Origin: Collybia mongolica
Lineage: Eukaryota; Basidiomycota; Agaricomycetes; Agaricales; Clitocybaceae
Direction: 5' to 3'
Assembly: GCA_013420905.1 (NCBI GenBank)
Contig: JAAXNY010000017.1
Coordinates: forward strand, 682,001 to 746,000
DNA: 64,000 nucleotides
Shown here: positions 1 through 11,100 of the stretch, one piece after another
Layout of the letters: the number at the start of each line of letters is the position of its first letter
How positions within the stretch are numbered: the first letter of the stretch is position 1
Program-made: the position numbers and the translations under genes
The notes under the pieces: generated by a model
Seen by the model: the letters and a program-made list of their open reading frames with translations, nothing else
What the model was told of the DNA's origin: nothing
Database searches by the model: none

Positions 1-299
1 TCCTCGCTTTTGCTGGCTGTATTGCGGCGAAGCCTGACTGTGAGTATTAATTCCTTAATTCCAGTCTCCTAGGATTGCTTACATAGGCCATGAAAAACGT
101 TTACAGGTTCTCTCACTTTTGTAAGTGCCCTTACTGCAGTCAGGCCGACACGGTGTCTAACCATATTTTTCTCGGCAGGATTGTAACGCCCGTAAATTAT
201 CTTCAATTTTTGTTCACTCACCGTCCCGATTCTCTAGGTCCGGTAGTCGACGGTGTACAACTGAACTGTTGTAAAACGGCTCCTCTTACATACGCGTAG
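1..299 (+). CDS. Small secreted cysteine-containing protein, 5' end outside window
   Basis: Four exons can be joined in a consistent phase: the 5' part to 39, then 87-106, 179-191 and 238-299. The introns are 46-72 nt and begin GTGAGT, GTTCTC and GTAAAT. The visible product starts in a hydrophobic stretch (LAFAGCIAA) that looks like the end of a signal peptide. The mature part has a C-x6-C pair, then a CC doublet near the end (LNCCKTAPLTYA, stop). The spacing matches the gene starting at 1265, so the two form a tandem pair. The final stretch GPVVDGVQLNCC is loosely reminiscent of hydrophobin-type small proteins, but there are too few cysteines for a hydrophobin. No function is assigned. The signal peptide start lies before base 1. 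Confidence 0.55.
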
Positions 300-1264
300 G
301 CATCACATCTTCCTTTATTTTTTTAAAACTGGTTGATAACCATTTGAACGTTCAAAGTTGCCTTCCACCTGGGGATCCATGCGTTCCGCCTTGGGAAACT
401 ACCTAAACTGATTCGGCGTTAAATATGCAGTTGTTGTTGATATATATCTGCAATATGACCGCCACCTTGACGCCTGTTGTGAACGTCCTGTGAATTGTTA
501 TTTAGAGGTGGCCTTTCAAAGCTCTAAACTGGAACCAACAAAGAAATGACGCCGCGTAGGGAGCTAAACGGAAGCTCACGAAAAACCGAGAGGACGACGA
601 CATCAGCCACTGTCGTTTCAGAGACCAACGAGGGTGAGGATCCGCTCGTCTCCATTGTGGCGAAAATCTTCCATGACAGAAGGCAGTGAATATCACTAAT
701 TCTAATTCTTTCCGCATGTCGTGATTTGCAATTCTAAGCACGACAAGCACTGGAAGAATGTCTTATTTTGTGTGCGCCACCGTTCCTGAATCACATCAAA
801 GCGTCCGGCCAACACGGTTACTGAAGGCCAGCTTCATGGTGGGCCCAAATGCCAGATTCAGGCTCTCGCCCGCCGGACTGTCGACGGTATGCCATGATGA
901 AGAAAGTCGCCTCTCCAATTTTCGCTCATGAGTGGATCACACAATAGTGTGTGAGCATACCTCGAAGGTGTTGAAACTGTAAATGCTCGGAACATGCTGG
1001 ACGTTCGCACCAGCATGAAACTGTCAAGCTTGTCCGTCCGCAACAGCGGCAGCGACATATCTTACTGATAATCGACGCTAAAACTCCACCAGGCACGAAA
1101 TACAATTGATCTCTTTCTCCGCTCGAGCTGCTTCTTCACTCACATCAAAATACTTCCAACTCTATATGACAGGCTTCGTTGCCATCTTCACTTCTTATCG
1201 TAATCTCTTTCTATAAAGGTAATGTGGGGTGGGGGTGATTGTCAACTACGAGTCCGCCGGAACC
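300..1264. other. Intergenic, no gene recognised
   Basis: Short open frames exist on the minus strand (502-750, 858-1058), but none shows a recognisable motif, a splice pattern or similarity to neighbours. The 3' end serves as promoter for the gene at 1265. Confidence 0.5.
1212..1217 (+). promoter_or_regulatory. TATA box of second small secreted protein gene
   Basis: TATAAA lies about 48 bp upstream of the ATG at 1265, a plausible distance for a short-leader fungal gene. Seen in sequence; function inferred. Confidence 0.4.
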
Positions 1265-1591
1265 ATGTACTTGACTTTACCCACCATTCTCGTTCTCGCT
1301 TCTAGTGTTGTGGCAAAATCTGTCCCAATCCAGTGTAAGTAACAAATCAAAACTAGTGATGCTTGTACGGACTCTGAATCACACCTATAGGTTCGATTAA
1401 TGGGGTAAAGTCTTCTCCACATCAAGCCTGCTTGTCAACTGCTAACCATATTCGCTTTGTAATTGACAGGATTGTAATGTCTAAGGACCGTAGAACAGGG
1501 ACCTATTCACTGAAATTATCAATTTACAGGCCCCCTGATCGATGGCGCGGCAACTATATGTTGTGAAACACTCCCTCTGCACTACGTGTAA
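1265..1591 (+). pseudogene. Paralogue of the small secreted protein, splice donor damaged
   Basis: Exon 1 (1265-1334) encodes a signal peptide, MYLTLPTILVLASSVVA. Exon 2 (1391-1404), exon 3 (from 1470) and exon 4 (1530-1591) follow the layout of the gene at 1-299, including exon sizes of 13 and 62 nt at the end. The product would carry cysteines in the same order, ending ATICCETLPLHYV. In the sister gene exon 3 is followed by the donor GTAAAT. Here the equivalent position reads AAGGAC, so the donor GT is missing. The nearest GT (at 1479) gives the wrong phase and a TGA stop just inside exon 4. Either the gene is recently broken, or splicing yields a shorter protein without the CC motif. Introns 1 and 2 are intact (GTAAGT; GTAAAG with a CTAAC branch site). 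Confidence 0.5.
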
Positions 1592-2274
1592 GTACCATAC
1601 ATTTATTCATATCGAGCCGGTTTATCAACGAACGACCTCCTGAACATTCGAAGCTGCCTTAAGATAGGAGATCCGACTTGCACAGCTCCTTGGAATCCTC
1701 TTCTCTAAGTTGGTTGTGGGAGTTTGCCAGGGTTTTTGTACGAACCTTTTTGGATAATAGACTGTATATCGTTGATATCAAGGAAGTTTTCGGGACTCGA
1801 GACTATTTGAGATATGCTTTAGCGCTGAGATGGACTTCGTTCGGAGGATAAATCAAGGCTCAGGAAAAAAAGAGGGCAACAGATCTCTCAGTGTCAATAG
1901 TGCTTCTGGTTAGAATTAGAAGAGGAGTTTATACCCTAGCATCTCTTGGATATATTCGATCGAGGCTTTCGATTGATTCATAGCTGTGATTTACATGGGC
2001 TTCCGGCAAAGTCGGCGCTGAAAGACCGAAGGCTCGCTTTCTGCTCGTTATTTCTTCGGCCCCGCACTTTTTCCGTCTGAAGCTGGTCTGCATGGCTGGT
2101 GGGTGAGATGCAAGTACGCCAAGTCAGTCCGCGGGGTATTTCAGATTTCAGACGTTAAGGAACGTGTGTTTTACTATTAAAATTAACAGAATATAATCCC
2201 ATCTTGCAGGATATAGGATACTTGTGCGACAAGATGGGTGTTTAGGCGGGGTAATAACTGAACGAGGTACCCAT
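1592..2274. other. Intergenic, nothing recognised
   Basis: AT-rich sequence downstream of the small protein gene and downstream of ATP10 (convergent). No coding signal, repeat or RNA gene was seen. Confidence 0.5.
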
Positions 2275-3408
2275 CTAATTTTGTGGAGCAGGGGCAGGGT
2301 TGGAGGAAGGGCTCGACTCTGCTTTCGAAGGTGTGGGTGACGCGATGTCACCGTCGGATATGACAGGCTCAGCAGTGGAATCTCCCTTGGGCTTTCTCTC
2401 CAGCCTCTTGAGTAACACACCAGTACAGCTCTCCAGCGCCTGAATCTCCTCGAGCGTCGCGTCCGCACACCCTCCCCATCGGATTTTCAGATTCTCGTCA
2501 ATCAAGTACACGTATCCAACTTTGCTGTTCGTCATCCCAAGTGGGTCACGCACGTACTCCATGTTTTGGCTCGAGACGAGATAGTTGGCATGAAGTTCTG
2601 GGGGTACGGTGCCGCGAAGGCTGCTGGTGAATAGATTGACCAGGAAGGACTTAAGCAGGTTTTCTTGGAGATTGATTTGAATATATTGGTAATGGGGGTT
2701 GGATGAGAACCGAGCGTGGGTGGGGCCTACAAACCCTTGTGCGTGCACCTGGACGCGATGTTTGCGCGGTTTGTGGATCGACGTTTTGAACACTAACCTC
2801 GGATATTTTTGTGCCAAGCATGGCGAGAACCGTGACGCGGCCGTAGCACATCGTAGTTGTGTTCTTTGTTTTATTATCTTTCAGATTCTTCCCACTTATG
2901 TTCGGTAGGTACAGGGCTTTCTGGTCATCACATCAGTGCCATAGGACGTGGATGGGAGACCGGGCACGCACGTCTTCACGTATCAGGACTTTGGGTGCAA
3001 TCCATGTTTTTCCACCGTGTTTCCGTGTCATGTTCATATCATGGAAGTATCCTTTTCCGGCTTCCTTAATGCTAGAGTATCATATAAATGTGGTTCACTG
3101 ACAAGTGAAGAGGGCACGTACAGGTGCCGTCGCTGCGCAGTTCGAACGTCGCTATCCATCAGATCTTTCATCCTCTGCGTTCGGGTCTTCACGATTGTAG
3201 TAGGGCGTTCTCGCACACCCAGTGGTCTGTTGAGAGGTGGCAATACGTTTGGTTTCGGGTCCGGCCCCTCCATCTCAATTTGCAGGGCTTTTTGGCTTTG
3301 AGCCTCCACGCCATCCTTTCTCCGTAGGCTCGTTGAGCAGAAAGAACGCCTGAAGTTGTCCCGTTGACGGACAAGACTTCTGACTGACCATGAGGAAATA
3401 AACGACAT
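2275..3408 (-). CDS. ATP10: Mitochondrial ATPase assembly factor ATP10
   Basis: Atp10 is an inner-membrane chaperone needed to assemble the Fo subunit 6 of mitochondrial ATP synthase. Four exons join in phase: 3122-3408, 2972-3071, 2798-2920 and 2275-2748, giving about 327 residues. The N-terminus (MSFISSWSVRSLVRQR, Arg-rich, no acid) looks like a mitochondrial presequence. Family landmarks are clear: the PLGVRERPT segment, the KEAGKGYFHDM helix across intron 1, MLGTKISE, the conserved run YIQINLQENLLKSFLV and SQNMEYVRDPLGMTNSKVGYVYL, and DENLKIRWGGC. The last 40 residues are a Ser/Pro-rich tail not typical of yeast Atp10. It is divergently arranged with H2A across 232 bp. The identity is strong; only the tail and the exact start are less certain. 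Confidence 0.92.
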
Positions 3409-3640
3409 GGGGGAGGATTTTGTAATATAATTCTTGGTTAATTAGTTATGCGGTTAAAATGACAGTTTTAAATAATTACTTATCGGAATTGTCATCGAGT
3501 TAAACATCATCACGTGTCTCTGCAAATAGATGCACATAAATTGTCGCGTTTCGGCGAACTTTGTTTATCGCTCTGTCTTGAACCCAAACCACCATCTTCT
3601 TGCTTCTTGTAACATCTGTAACATCTAGTCCAGTATCATC
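3409..3640. promoter_or_regulatory. Divergent ATP10 / histone H2A promoter region
   Basis: Only 232 bp separate the two start codons, so both genes must share this region. It contains a CACGTG palindrome at 3511-3516 and an AT-rich half on the ATP10 side. No classic TATA box stands out. That these sites regulate either gene is inferred. Confidence 0.45.
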
Positions 3641-4367
3641 ATGGTGCGTTCTATTCCACCGGTCGCGTTTCCTACACCTCACTGACATGATTCCGTATCT
3701 CAGAGCGGCAAAGGTGTGTTGCCACGCTCTTGTCGTCACTGATGCTGACGCGGCGCATTGTAGGAAAATCTGGCAAGTCTTCTGGTGGCAAGGCGGGCAC
3801 GGATACAAAATCGCAGTCGCGTTCGGCCAAGGCGGGACTCCAGTTCCCCGTTGGTCGTGTCCATCGTCTATTGAAAAAGGGCAACTATGCCCAGCGAGTA
3901 GGCGCTGGCGCACCAGGTGAGTCATACAATCAGGGGTTAACTATCCATGTTGATCTTGACGCGCTCTTCAGTGTACCTCGCCGCTGTCCTCGAATATCTC
4001 GCGGCTGAAATCTTGGAGCTCGCTGGTAACGCGGCGCGTGATAACAAGAAGCAGCGTATCGTCCCCCGTCATCTTCAATTGGCTATCAGGAACGATGAGG
4101 AGTATGTTCTCGGGTTTCTTTCGCTGTTCATCGCGTTTATGGTCATACAGGTTGAATCGGCTCCTTGGTGATGTTGTCATCTCACAGGGTGGTGTTGTAC
4201 CACACATTGCTGCAGTACGTATGCTTTATTGTGACAGCGTGGGTCTTATCTCATGTAACTACAGGAACTCTTGCCCAGCAAGTCCAGGTATGTATCTTGG
4301 CCAAGTGACCTATTCAGCCGCTCATTTAAACTTCAACAGCAAAGGCAAGAAAGATGTCGAAGAGTAA
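3641..4367 (+). CDS. H2A: Histone H2A
   Basis: Core nucleosomal histone. Seven exons: 3641-3643, 3704-3713, 3764-3916, 3972-4101, 4151-4214, 4265-4287 and 4340-4367. All introns are GT-AG and 50-60 nt. The first coding exon is only the ATG. The histone fold is complete: [19 protein letters not shown], the acidic patch [12 protein letters not shown] and [19 protein letters not shown]. The sequence belongs to canonical H2A rather than H2A.Z (it has [21 protein letters not shown], not the H2A.Z version). The C-terminus ends GKKDVEE without the SQ[E/D] motif that many fungal H2A proteins carry for damage signalling. The intron density is notable for a histone but usual in basidiomycetes. Confidence 0.95.
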
Positions 4368-4967
4368 ATGGATCCCCCCATTCCATTATCTATTATTGTT
4401 CCTTTATTCGACTTTATCTCTATCGCTGTATTCCCAATGTGTGTAAAGTACAATCCCTTCAGTCAAATTTTAATCATTCTACCAGAATTTTCTGGTGTGA
4501 AACATGTATATCAGCTAAAGGTTGTATTTTGCGTATGTGTCCTTTGGGATACTTAACCCTTTTGGCAAGTCACGGTCATTCTTGTCAACAGAATTTTTGA
4601 ATTGGTACTTATTGAACGCTGAGTCTGATTATGATCATGAGTGATCTTTAATGGATTATATTTTGTGGGTTTAGGTACTGAAGTCTGGTCCCACTCCGTA
4701 CTTTCTATATTTATATTCGTGTCCCACCCCACTTACCTGCATCATTCTGTTGGCCTTTTATTCTTGCTATGCTTACTACAACTCAAGATGTAGCAATTCC
4801 TCAACATTTTCCCCCCAATCCCAAAGCCTTTGTCCTTTTGACGAGAAAGGTACACAAAATCGATATAAATAGTTTTATGAAATTTGTAGGCGTTTGGCTT
4901 CACGCCAAAAAAATCACGCAAATCGTTTTGCACTGCCATTCTCTCGGTTTTGACAGCGCATTGAAGG
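4368..4967. other. H2A 3' region and GT61 upstream region
   Basis: AT-rich, non-coding. The H2A 3' UTR and the promoter of the next gene must both lie here; I see no recognisable terminator or repeat. Confidence 0.5.
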
Positions 4968-6839
4968 ATGAGATGGACTGCACCTCCAGATAGAAGAGAA
5001 ATAGCCTTGATTCTCTTCTCCCTCTCTGTCTTTTTCGTCTCATACAACCTCGACACCTCCATCCGTCTTTTTGGCGTCGACCCGGAAGCGGCACATGGCA
5101 TTTTTCTGAGGAAGGTTGGCCTTGGGGGCTCCAAGATTATCGGGAACGACGGGCGTAGGCCTCCTGGGTACAGAGATGCGTTGGAGGGTCAGATTTTCGG
5201 AACGTGGGGGTGGGACGAGGGCGAGGTTGCGGGTGATGGCGCAGAGCGAAGTCAGGTGCAAGTGGCGGGGAGACACAACGCGCTGTGGTTGGGTAGAGAA
5301 GAGACGGGCGTGCTGGGGGGAAAAGTCTTTGGTGAGACGACTGTGAATGATGGGTTTGTGCGGTGGGAAGAGGATATACCCCAATCTAAGCTCCTGCGCC
5401 ACGTCCCAGGTGCGTTCGGCGGTTCGTCGTGCTATTGGGGTACTCATAGCGTGCAGGTTATACTATTCTGGATAATGTTTTCATGTTCAAGGGGACTGTG
5501 TATATTGTCTCGGACGATTTCGATTCGTTCCCGCATTTGCCACTCATCGTCGCAGCTATTGGACCCGGTACTAATAGTTGGGAGATTATATCGACGGAAG
5601 AAGCTCGGGATACTTTGGGGCAATATGGGGCAATGTAAGTCCGTTGTACTAGCCCTCCGGCGCGTCTGACAACATCCTTTTCTCGTCACTTAAGATTGCG
5701 TGGCGTGACCTGGATGTCAGCAGATACTACTCCTCGTGAGCCAGAACGCCACATTCTATGCATGTTGTAGCTAATTCGATAGGACAGACAACTCGACGCT
5801 TCTCTCGCTGTGGCGTACTTACAGCTCACTAGACCCGTCTATTGATGGATCGGGACGGACGTCATTGCCTCCTCCACACCGGCTCTTTTTCCCCCAGGTG
5901 CGGGTGTTCACAGACCCAAATCCACTGCCGCATTTCCACTGGCTCCCACGACGGCGCGTCGACACAGGGTTTCATCCATACCTTCTGAAAGCGGCGTTCC
6001 CGTCGCTGACGGTGATGTACCTGGAGGACTGGGAAGACTACCACAAACTGGAGCTTCCGTTTCTTATTGAACGCATCGTCGTTGCGGATCGGGAGGCGGC
6101 GGAAACGTCTGTGGACAAGGGCGAGCCGGCGCTTTCGTCGGCTTTCCGCCTGGACGCGTCGCAGTATTGGTGGGAGCCTGTTCGACAGAGGTTGGTATCG
6201 TATTTCGGCGAGGGGGACGACAAGTCCACGAAGAAGGTCGTGACGTACCTACACAGGCAAGGGGAGGAGGCAGGCGTGAAATTACATGACGAGGACCACC
6301 AGGCACTGCTGCGGGCCTTGACAAAGTTGGGGCAGAAAGGCGAGTATGAAGTGCATGTCGTCTCTAGCCGGACCGACGAGACAGGGTGGAGCGAGAAGCT
6401 AAGCACTATTGCGAAGTCCACTGTGAGTCTAGTTACGGCCACGTTCATGGATGTGCTGCCTCGTTGCAGATACTTATATACTTGAACGCAGGTTGTAATC
6501 GGTGTCCACGGCAGTGAGCTTGTGGATAGTGCTTTCATGAAATCATCGCCACAGGCTATATTGATGGAGTTCTTCCCGGTTGACACGTTTGTGCGCGACC
6601 AAGAGGTTGTTGCTCATTCCCGAGGGGTACGCTATATCGCGTGGTGGCACGATCGGTAAGTCTATCTTATTGGCCAGCTTTGTTTTTTTTTTTTTCGGAT
6701 ATATACTTAACCTTGTTCCTTCGGCTTCAGAGCGTTCATGGGCGAAAATCTACCGGCGGTTGCTCTGCCGGGCGACCAGATCATTCGTATTGACGCGGAT
6801 GCCGTGGTCAAGGCGATTCACGACAGTCTTTCTCGGTGA
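4968..6839 (+). CDS. GT61-family glycosyltransferase (DUF563), membrane anchored
   Basis: Likely a type II Golgi enzyme that transfers a sugar (xylose or GlcNAc in characterised relatives) to glycans. The N-terminus has one hydrophobic anchor (IALILFSLSVFFVSYNL) after a short charged head. Exons are interrupted by introns at about 5411-5458, 5637-5694, 5738-5789, 6423-6491 and 6656-6730. Diagnostic C-terminal features are HVVSSRTDETGWSEKL and the block VVIGVHGSELVDSAFMK followed by ILMEFFP, the conserved HG-E and EFFP pattern of GT61/DUF563. The final exon ends IRIDADAVVKAIHDSLSR. Splice joins were chosen to keep these blocks in frame; the second and third junctions are the least certain. The substrate cannot be deduced. 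Confidence 0.8.
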
Positions 6840-7594
6840 TGACTATTTATGGCCACTTGCATACCCCCCCAACGTTTTACTTTTAGTGACTTGCGGACAT
6901 CAGACCAGATTAATTATGGACAGCACCTATACCCACAGGAGCATGCCAGGTGTACATAGAGAGTTCTTACATAGACATCACATTCTCTGCAGTAATATAT
7001 AACTATCATCATTTAATGTGCTTTGGGAGGTTGTGATTTTGTTCTATGTAGATCTTGGGTAATCTTAGTCTTGTCGTACACAACATACATAGGTACGTAA
7101 GTAGTTCTTACTTAGTCTCAGGCAATCATTGATGACGGTCACGTACTGATTATAGCATTCGACCCCATGCAAATTTTTGTGATCAGGCCGTGTGAAGATA
7201 TGTTTTGACATCCACATGGGCCTCGGGGTTTTGCTTGGCTAATCTCTGCAGATGGACATTGATAGAACCGGATAGAACAAGAAGGCATCGATATCCTTCC
7301 GTCCAGAACTTCAACTCTTGAAGCTTCAAAGCCATGAAACGTCCATGGTAGTGTTCGGTGGCACCATATCGATCCCGGCCGACGATGAGCTCAATTCCAG
7401 GAAGCTTTTCATCACCATAAGTATGTAATGTCAAGCGTCCCGGGCCGGCTGCACAGAGGAGTGTGTTGACCAATTAACCATAACGTCAAAGGCGCATTCA
7501 GTCGGTCTGTGATCCGTCGCCTTCGCCTTTAAAAAGAGGACGTCGTTTCTCCAAATGTCCTCCCACGTACATCCCCCCCAGAGCCCCACTGGTA
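6840..7594. other. Intergenic with an unassigned minus-strand ORF
   Basis: This separates the GT61 and MFS genes. A minus-strand frame (7183-7473) of 96 codons has a protein-like composition (contains LTLHTYGDEKLPGIELIV) and is preceded by a GTGCAG acceptor. It might be the last exon of a small gene or a gene relic, but no family is recognised and its upstream part would overlap the transporter's promoter. A run of short C and G tracts flanks it. Confidence 0.3.
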
Positions 7595-9936
7595 ATGTCC
7601 CAGGTCGACAACTCTCGCCAAGCAGACGCCCGGGCCTCCGCAACGTCCTCGTTGACCCACGTTCATACGGAGAAGGAGCCGTCTGCGAGCATGGAGCGTA
7701 CTATGCCCCTTGGACACGATGAATCCGACTCTCATCCTGACGACAAGATGGACAAGGAGACAGAAGACCTTGAGGATGATTGGGATAGTGATCCCGACAA
7801 CGCTAGGAACTGGTCTCAAGGCAGGAAGTGGGGGGCTGTCGCAGTGGTTCGTTGCTCGAAGTTTGGACCACAACAAGTAGATCTGATTATTATTTGCAGA
7901 TCTCAATGTACACTTTTGTGTCACCACTTGCAAGCTCTATGATGGCCCCTGGTCTTCGCGAAGTTGCCATAAAATATTCTATCACGAACTCGACGATACT
8001 TGCAATGACTCTCAGTATATTCCTCCTTTCGTTCGCCCTTGCGGTGAGTGCTGCCTTGCACGGAGGTTCGTTCACCCTGTCTGACAGCGACTCCTACAGC
8101 CGTTGATTCTTGCCCCACTGTCGGAGATGTACGGGCGAACATGGGTGCGTAATGGCGCTATGCTGCGAGGTATCATGCTTATCGTTCTTTAGGTTCTCCA
8201 TATTTGCAACCTGTTCTCTCTGGGGTTCAACCTAGGTTGCGCTTTTGCTCCCAATACGGGAGCACTGATCGCGTTTCGGTTCTTAGGTTAGTATCTATTA
8301 TTGGGATTGCCGTTATCTCGGCTCTAAATATTAGTGGGGGTGATTAGCGGGTTTCTCTGGAAGCGCACCAGTAGCCTGTGGTGGCGGATCTATCAGTGAT
8401 TTGTTCTCAGAACGCGATCGCGCGTCAGCGATGGCTGCATTCAGCCTTGGGCCCCTCATTGGTAAGCTTACCGCTTCCATTATCAAGGCTTGATGATAAC
8501 AACACAACAACTAGGACCTGTCGTTGGTCCCATTGCTGGTGGATTCATCGCCCAAACGATAGGTGTCAAGTGGGTGTTTATTGTTATCGCAGGTACCATA
8601 CAAGGGCTTCAAATTTCCTTTTTCAACGTGAGACTTACGTGCTTCTAGTTGTTTGCGGAGTGTCAGCTGTCATTGGGATTCCGTTCCTAAGAGAAACGTA
8701 TGGCCCGACCATCCGCCTCAGAAAAGCACAGCGTTCCGGCGATCCTGAGGCGCTGGCTAGAATACCTTCGGTTATGAAATTGGGCGAAAGCAAATTGGAA
8801 TACCTCTGGGTCAACCTTAGTAGGCCTCTAATAATGCTTACAAGAAGCTTTATATGCTTTATCCTCAGTCTTTACATGTCATTGTGTGTTTAGTTTCATA
8901 TTCTTCAGCGTCACCCCCTCTAACGCCACTTGTATTCCAGCTTATATGGTCGGCTTTACTCTTATGTTTCTTTTGTGACGATTGTATTGATGAAGCGGTT
9001 AGGTATCTTCTACTTAATGTTCGCTACCTTTGCACGTGAGTGTATTTTTATTTCTCTGCTGTAGCGCCACTCAGCGTGATTATCTTCTAGAATTTTTCAA
9101 GACGACATATGGCTTTGGTCCTGGAGTCGGAGGACTGGCATACATGGGTCTTGGCCTTGGATTTATTACAGCCACTGTCTTCGGCGCCAAGTCAGCGGAC
9201 CAGGTATACAAATACGTATGTCACCCCCCCCCCCCTCTGTGAAGTCGATAATCCGCTAACCGATCTACTATCAGCTTGCGGACAAGAATGGAGGGAAGGG
9301 GAAACCGGAGATGCGGATCCCTGCACTCTTCTTTGGCTCGCTATTCGTTCCTGTTGGGCTCTTGTAAGTTCAAATTTGTATCCTACTTCTTTATTTTGTT
9401 TAACTGAATTTCCAAGTTGGTACGGTTGGTCCGCTCAGGCGAAGGTACATTGGATGATGCCCATCGTGGGGTCTGGTATTTTTGGTTTTGGTGAGGCGTG
9501 GTGCATTTGAGACGCATGGTGTGGAGACTGATTAGCTATTTATTATAGGCATGATGTCATCTTTGTACGACAGCGCGGTCATTTACTGTGTAGCCACCGA
9601 CTGACCCTCTGTTTCGTACAGCCTGCCTATACAGCTTTACCTCGTCGATGCGTTCCAGTATGCTGCGAGCGCCACTGCCGCTGCTTCTGTCTTCCGTTCC
9701 ATGCTTGGCTTTGCGTTCCCTCTTTTCGGACAGCAGATGTTTGATACCTTGGGCCTTGGTGGGGGGAATTCGGTAAGGAGTTGTTACCTGTTACTTCGTG
9801 CGGTTTTTTTTTTCCTGACTACTTTGTCCTTCCACAGCTTCTAGCGGGTCTTGCGATCATTCTCGGCATCCCATTCCCTATCTGGATTTACTATAAAGGA
9901 GAAGCTATTCGAGCTAGAAGCACGTTGAAGCTATAA
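7595..9936 (+). CDS. MFS transporter, DHA1 (drug:H+ antiporter) type
   Basis: Twelve-helix plasma-membrane transporter of the major facilitator superfamily, probably exporting small toxic molecules. The N-terminal cytosolic tail is acidic and ends in the fungal DHA1 signature DWDSDPDNARNWSQGRKW. The helices follow over about nine exons: motif A-like LAPLSEMYGRTW after TM2, the TM5 motif C region GPVVGPIAGGFIAQ, and in the second half YGFGPGVGGLAYMGLGLGF. The C-terminus is IPFPIWIYYKGEAIRARSTLKL. Introns are 45-80 nt with T- or C-rich acceptor tracts. The protein is estimated at about 530 residues, full length for the family. There are no signs of decay. Confidence 0.85.
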
Positions 9937-10359
9937 AGCATAGATCCACTCAAGCATCACGCGCCATCGCCTGCACCCCTTGGTCTCTGTGCTACGATTT
10001 TTAAAACACGACGTCTTTGGGAAATGAAAGTATTGATAGACTTGTTATTCTGTAATGAAGGCGAAGCTTGTAACGTACTATACATGATCTTGATGCTATG
10101 TACCATCCATAACTAATTTGGAGTTTTTTTTTTGTGTGTATTATGTAGGATTGACCCCTGGGTAAATTTTGGAGTAAAATCGTAAAATCGTAAAATCTCA
10201 AATTTCTCCTTATAAACCCCATTTTTTATCTCTGTGGGTTTGATCAGATATCCATCTTGGTATACTCTCTGGGAATATGAATATATGAATATTAAGGGAA
10301 AATAGGAATTTTTCTGTAATTAATCTATAGAGAAAAGGCAGAGTACAGTATGTTGAAGA
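9937..10359. other. 3' flank of MFS gene
   Basis: AT-rich non-coding DNA. A sharp change of composition follows at about 10,360, where CpG becomes rare. Confidence 0.45.
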
Positions 10360-11100
10360 GCATATTTTGACAATGCTTCTTGATCTTTTACCACAACCAT
10401 CCGACCGTGGGATTTCCTCCCTCCTGCACTGGGTTGTCTCTAAACTACCTAACTCCTCCTCACTAATCAACATTGCCCTTCATCAGGCTATTCCATCAGC
10501 CTGTGTTACTATCCTTTTGTCTAATTCCCAATTTTCCAACTTATCAGAACTGATCCTGACAACTGCAGAGTCATCTCCACCTTGCCCATACTAGGGGCTC
10601 AAACAACCCACTTATGCCATCTAGTCAACTACCAAGTCCACATGACAGTGCCACACCTCCTGTCTCTGCTTTGTGCAGATCCTTAGGGAGTGTCACCACC
10701 CAAATACCACAACACCCAAAGGGGGGAAGGGGTCTGGCCCCTGATTGGGCACTGTCCTTGCATGGAGCTCACCTCTTGGGAAGAATGCCAGTTTATTGAC
10801 CAGATGTGGGATCTGGTGGCCTTGTTGACAAGCATGGTCCTGCTTGTACTATGGAAACTCACACATCTCACCATTTCTCTACTATACTCACTAGATGTAA
10901 CTTCTACCCTTCACTTGTCACACACACTCCCTAGACACCTCCAGACACTTTGGACTGCATCCCATTTCTTTCAGAAACACTCAGTCAGGCCCAGCCCAGG
11001 GGTTGGTACCTTTCCTGTAAGGGGAATGCCCAATTCTGCACATAATTCTCCTGACTTCACACATTGATTGGCATTGGCATCAGACATCAGACATTAGACA
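10360..11100. other. CpG-poor decayed repeat DNA
   Basis: Open stretches here have no start-to-stop gene structure. CpG dinucleotides are nearly absent compared with the genes to the left, while TG and CA are abundant, as in methylated and deaminated transposon DNA. It ends with the repeat copy at 11016. Confidence 0.45.
11016..11036 (+). repeat. Copy of the TGTAAGGGGAATGCCCAATT repeat
   Basis: The same 20-21 nt sequence recurs at 54879-54899 (+) and, with two changes, at 54603-54623 (-). The following bases (CACACAT, ACTTCACACAT-like, CATTGGCA) are also shared. A TG-start sequence followed by GGGG resembles an LTR 5' end, but no CA partner end was found. Confidence 0.5.

Noticed and set aside
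90..299. Single plus-strand frame from 90 that reads through the introns of the small secreted protein
   Set aside because: GT-AG introns give a better cysteine pattern and the same structure as the tandem paralogue.
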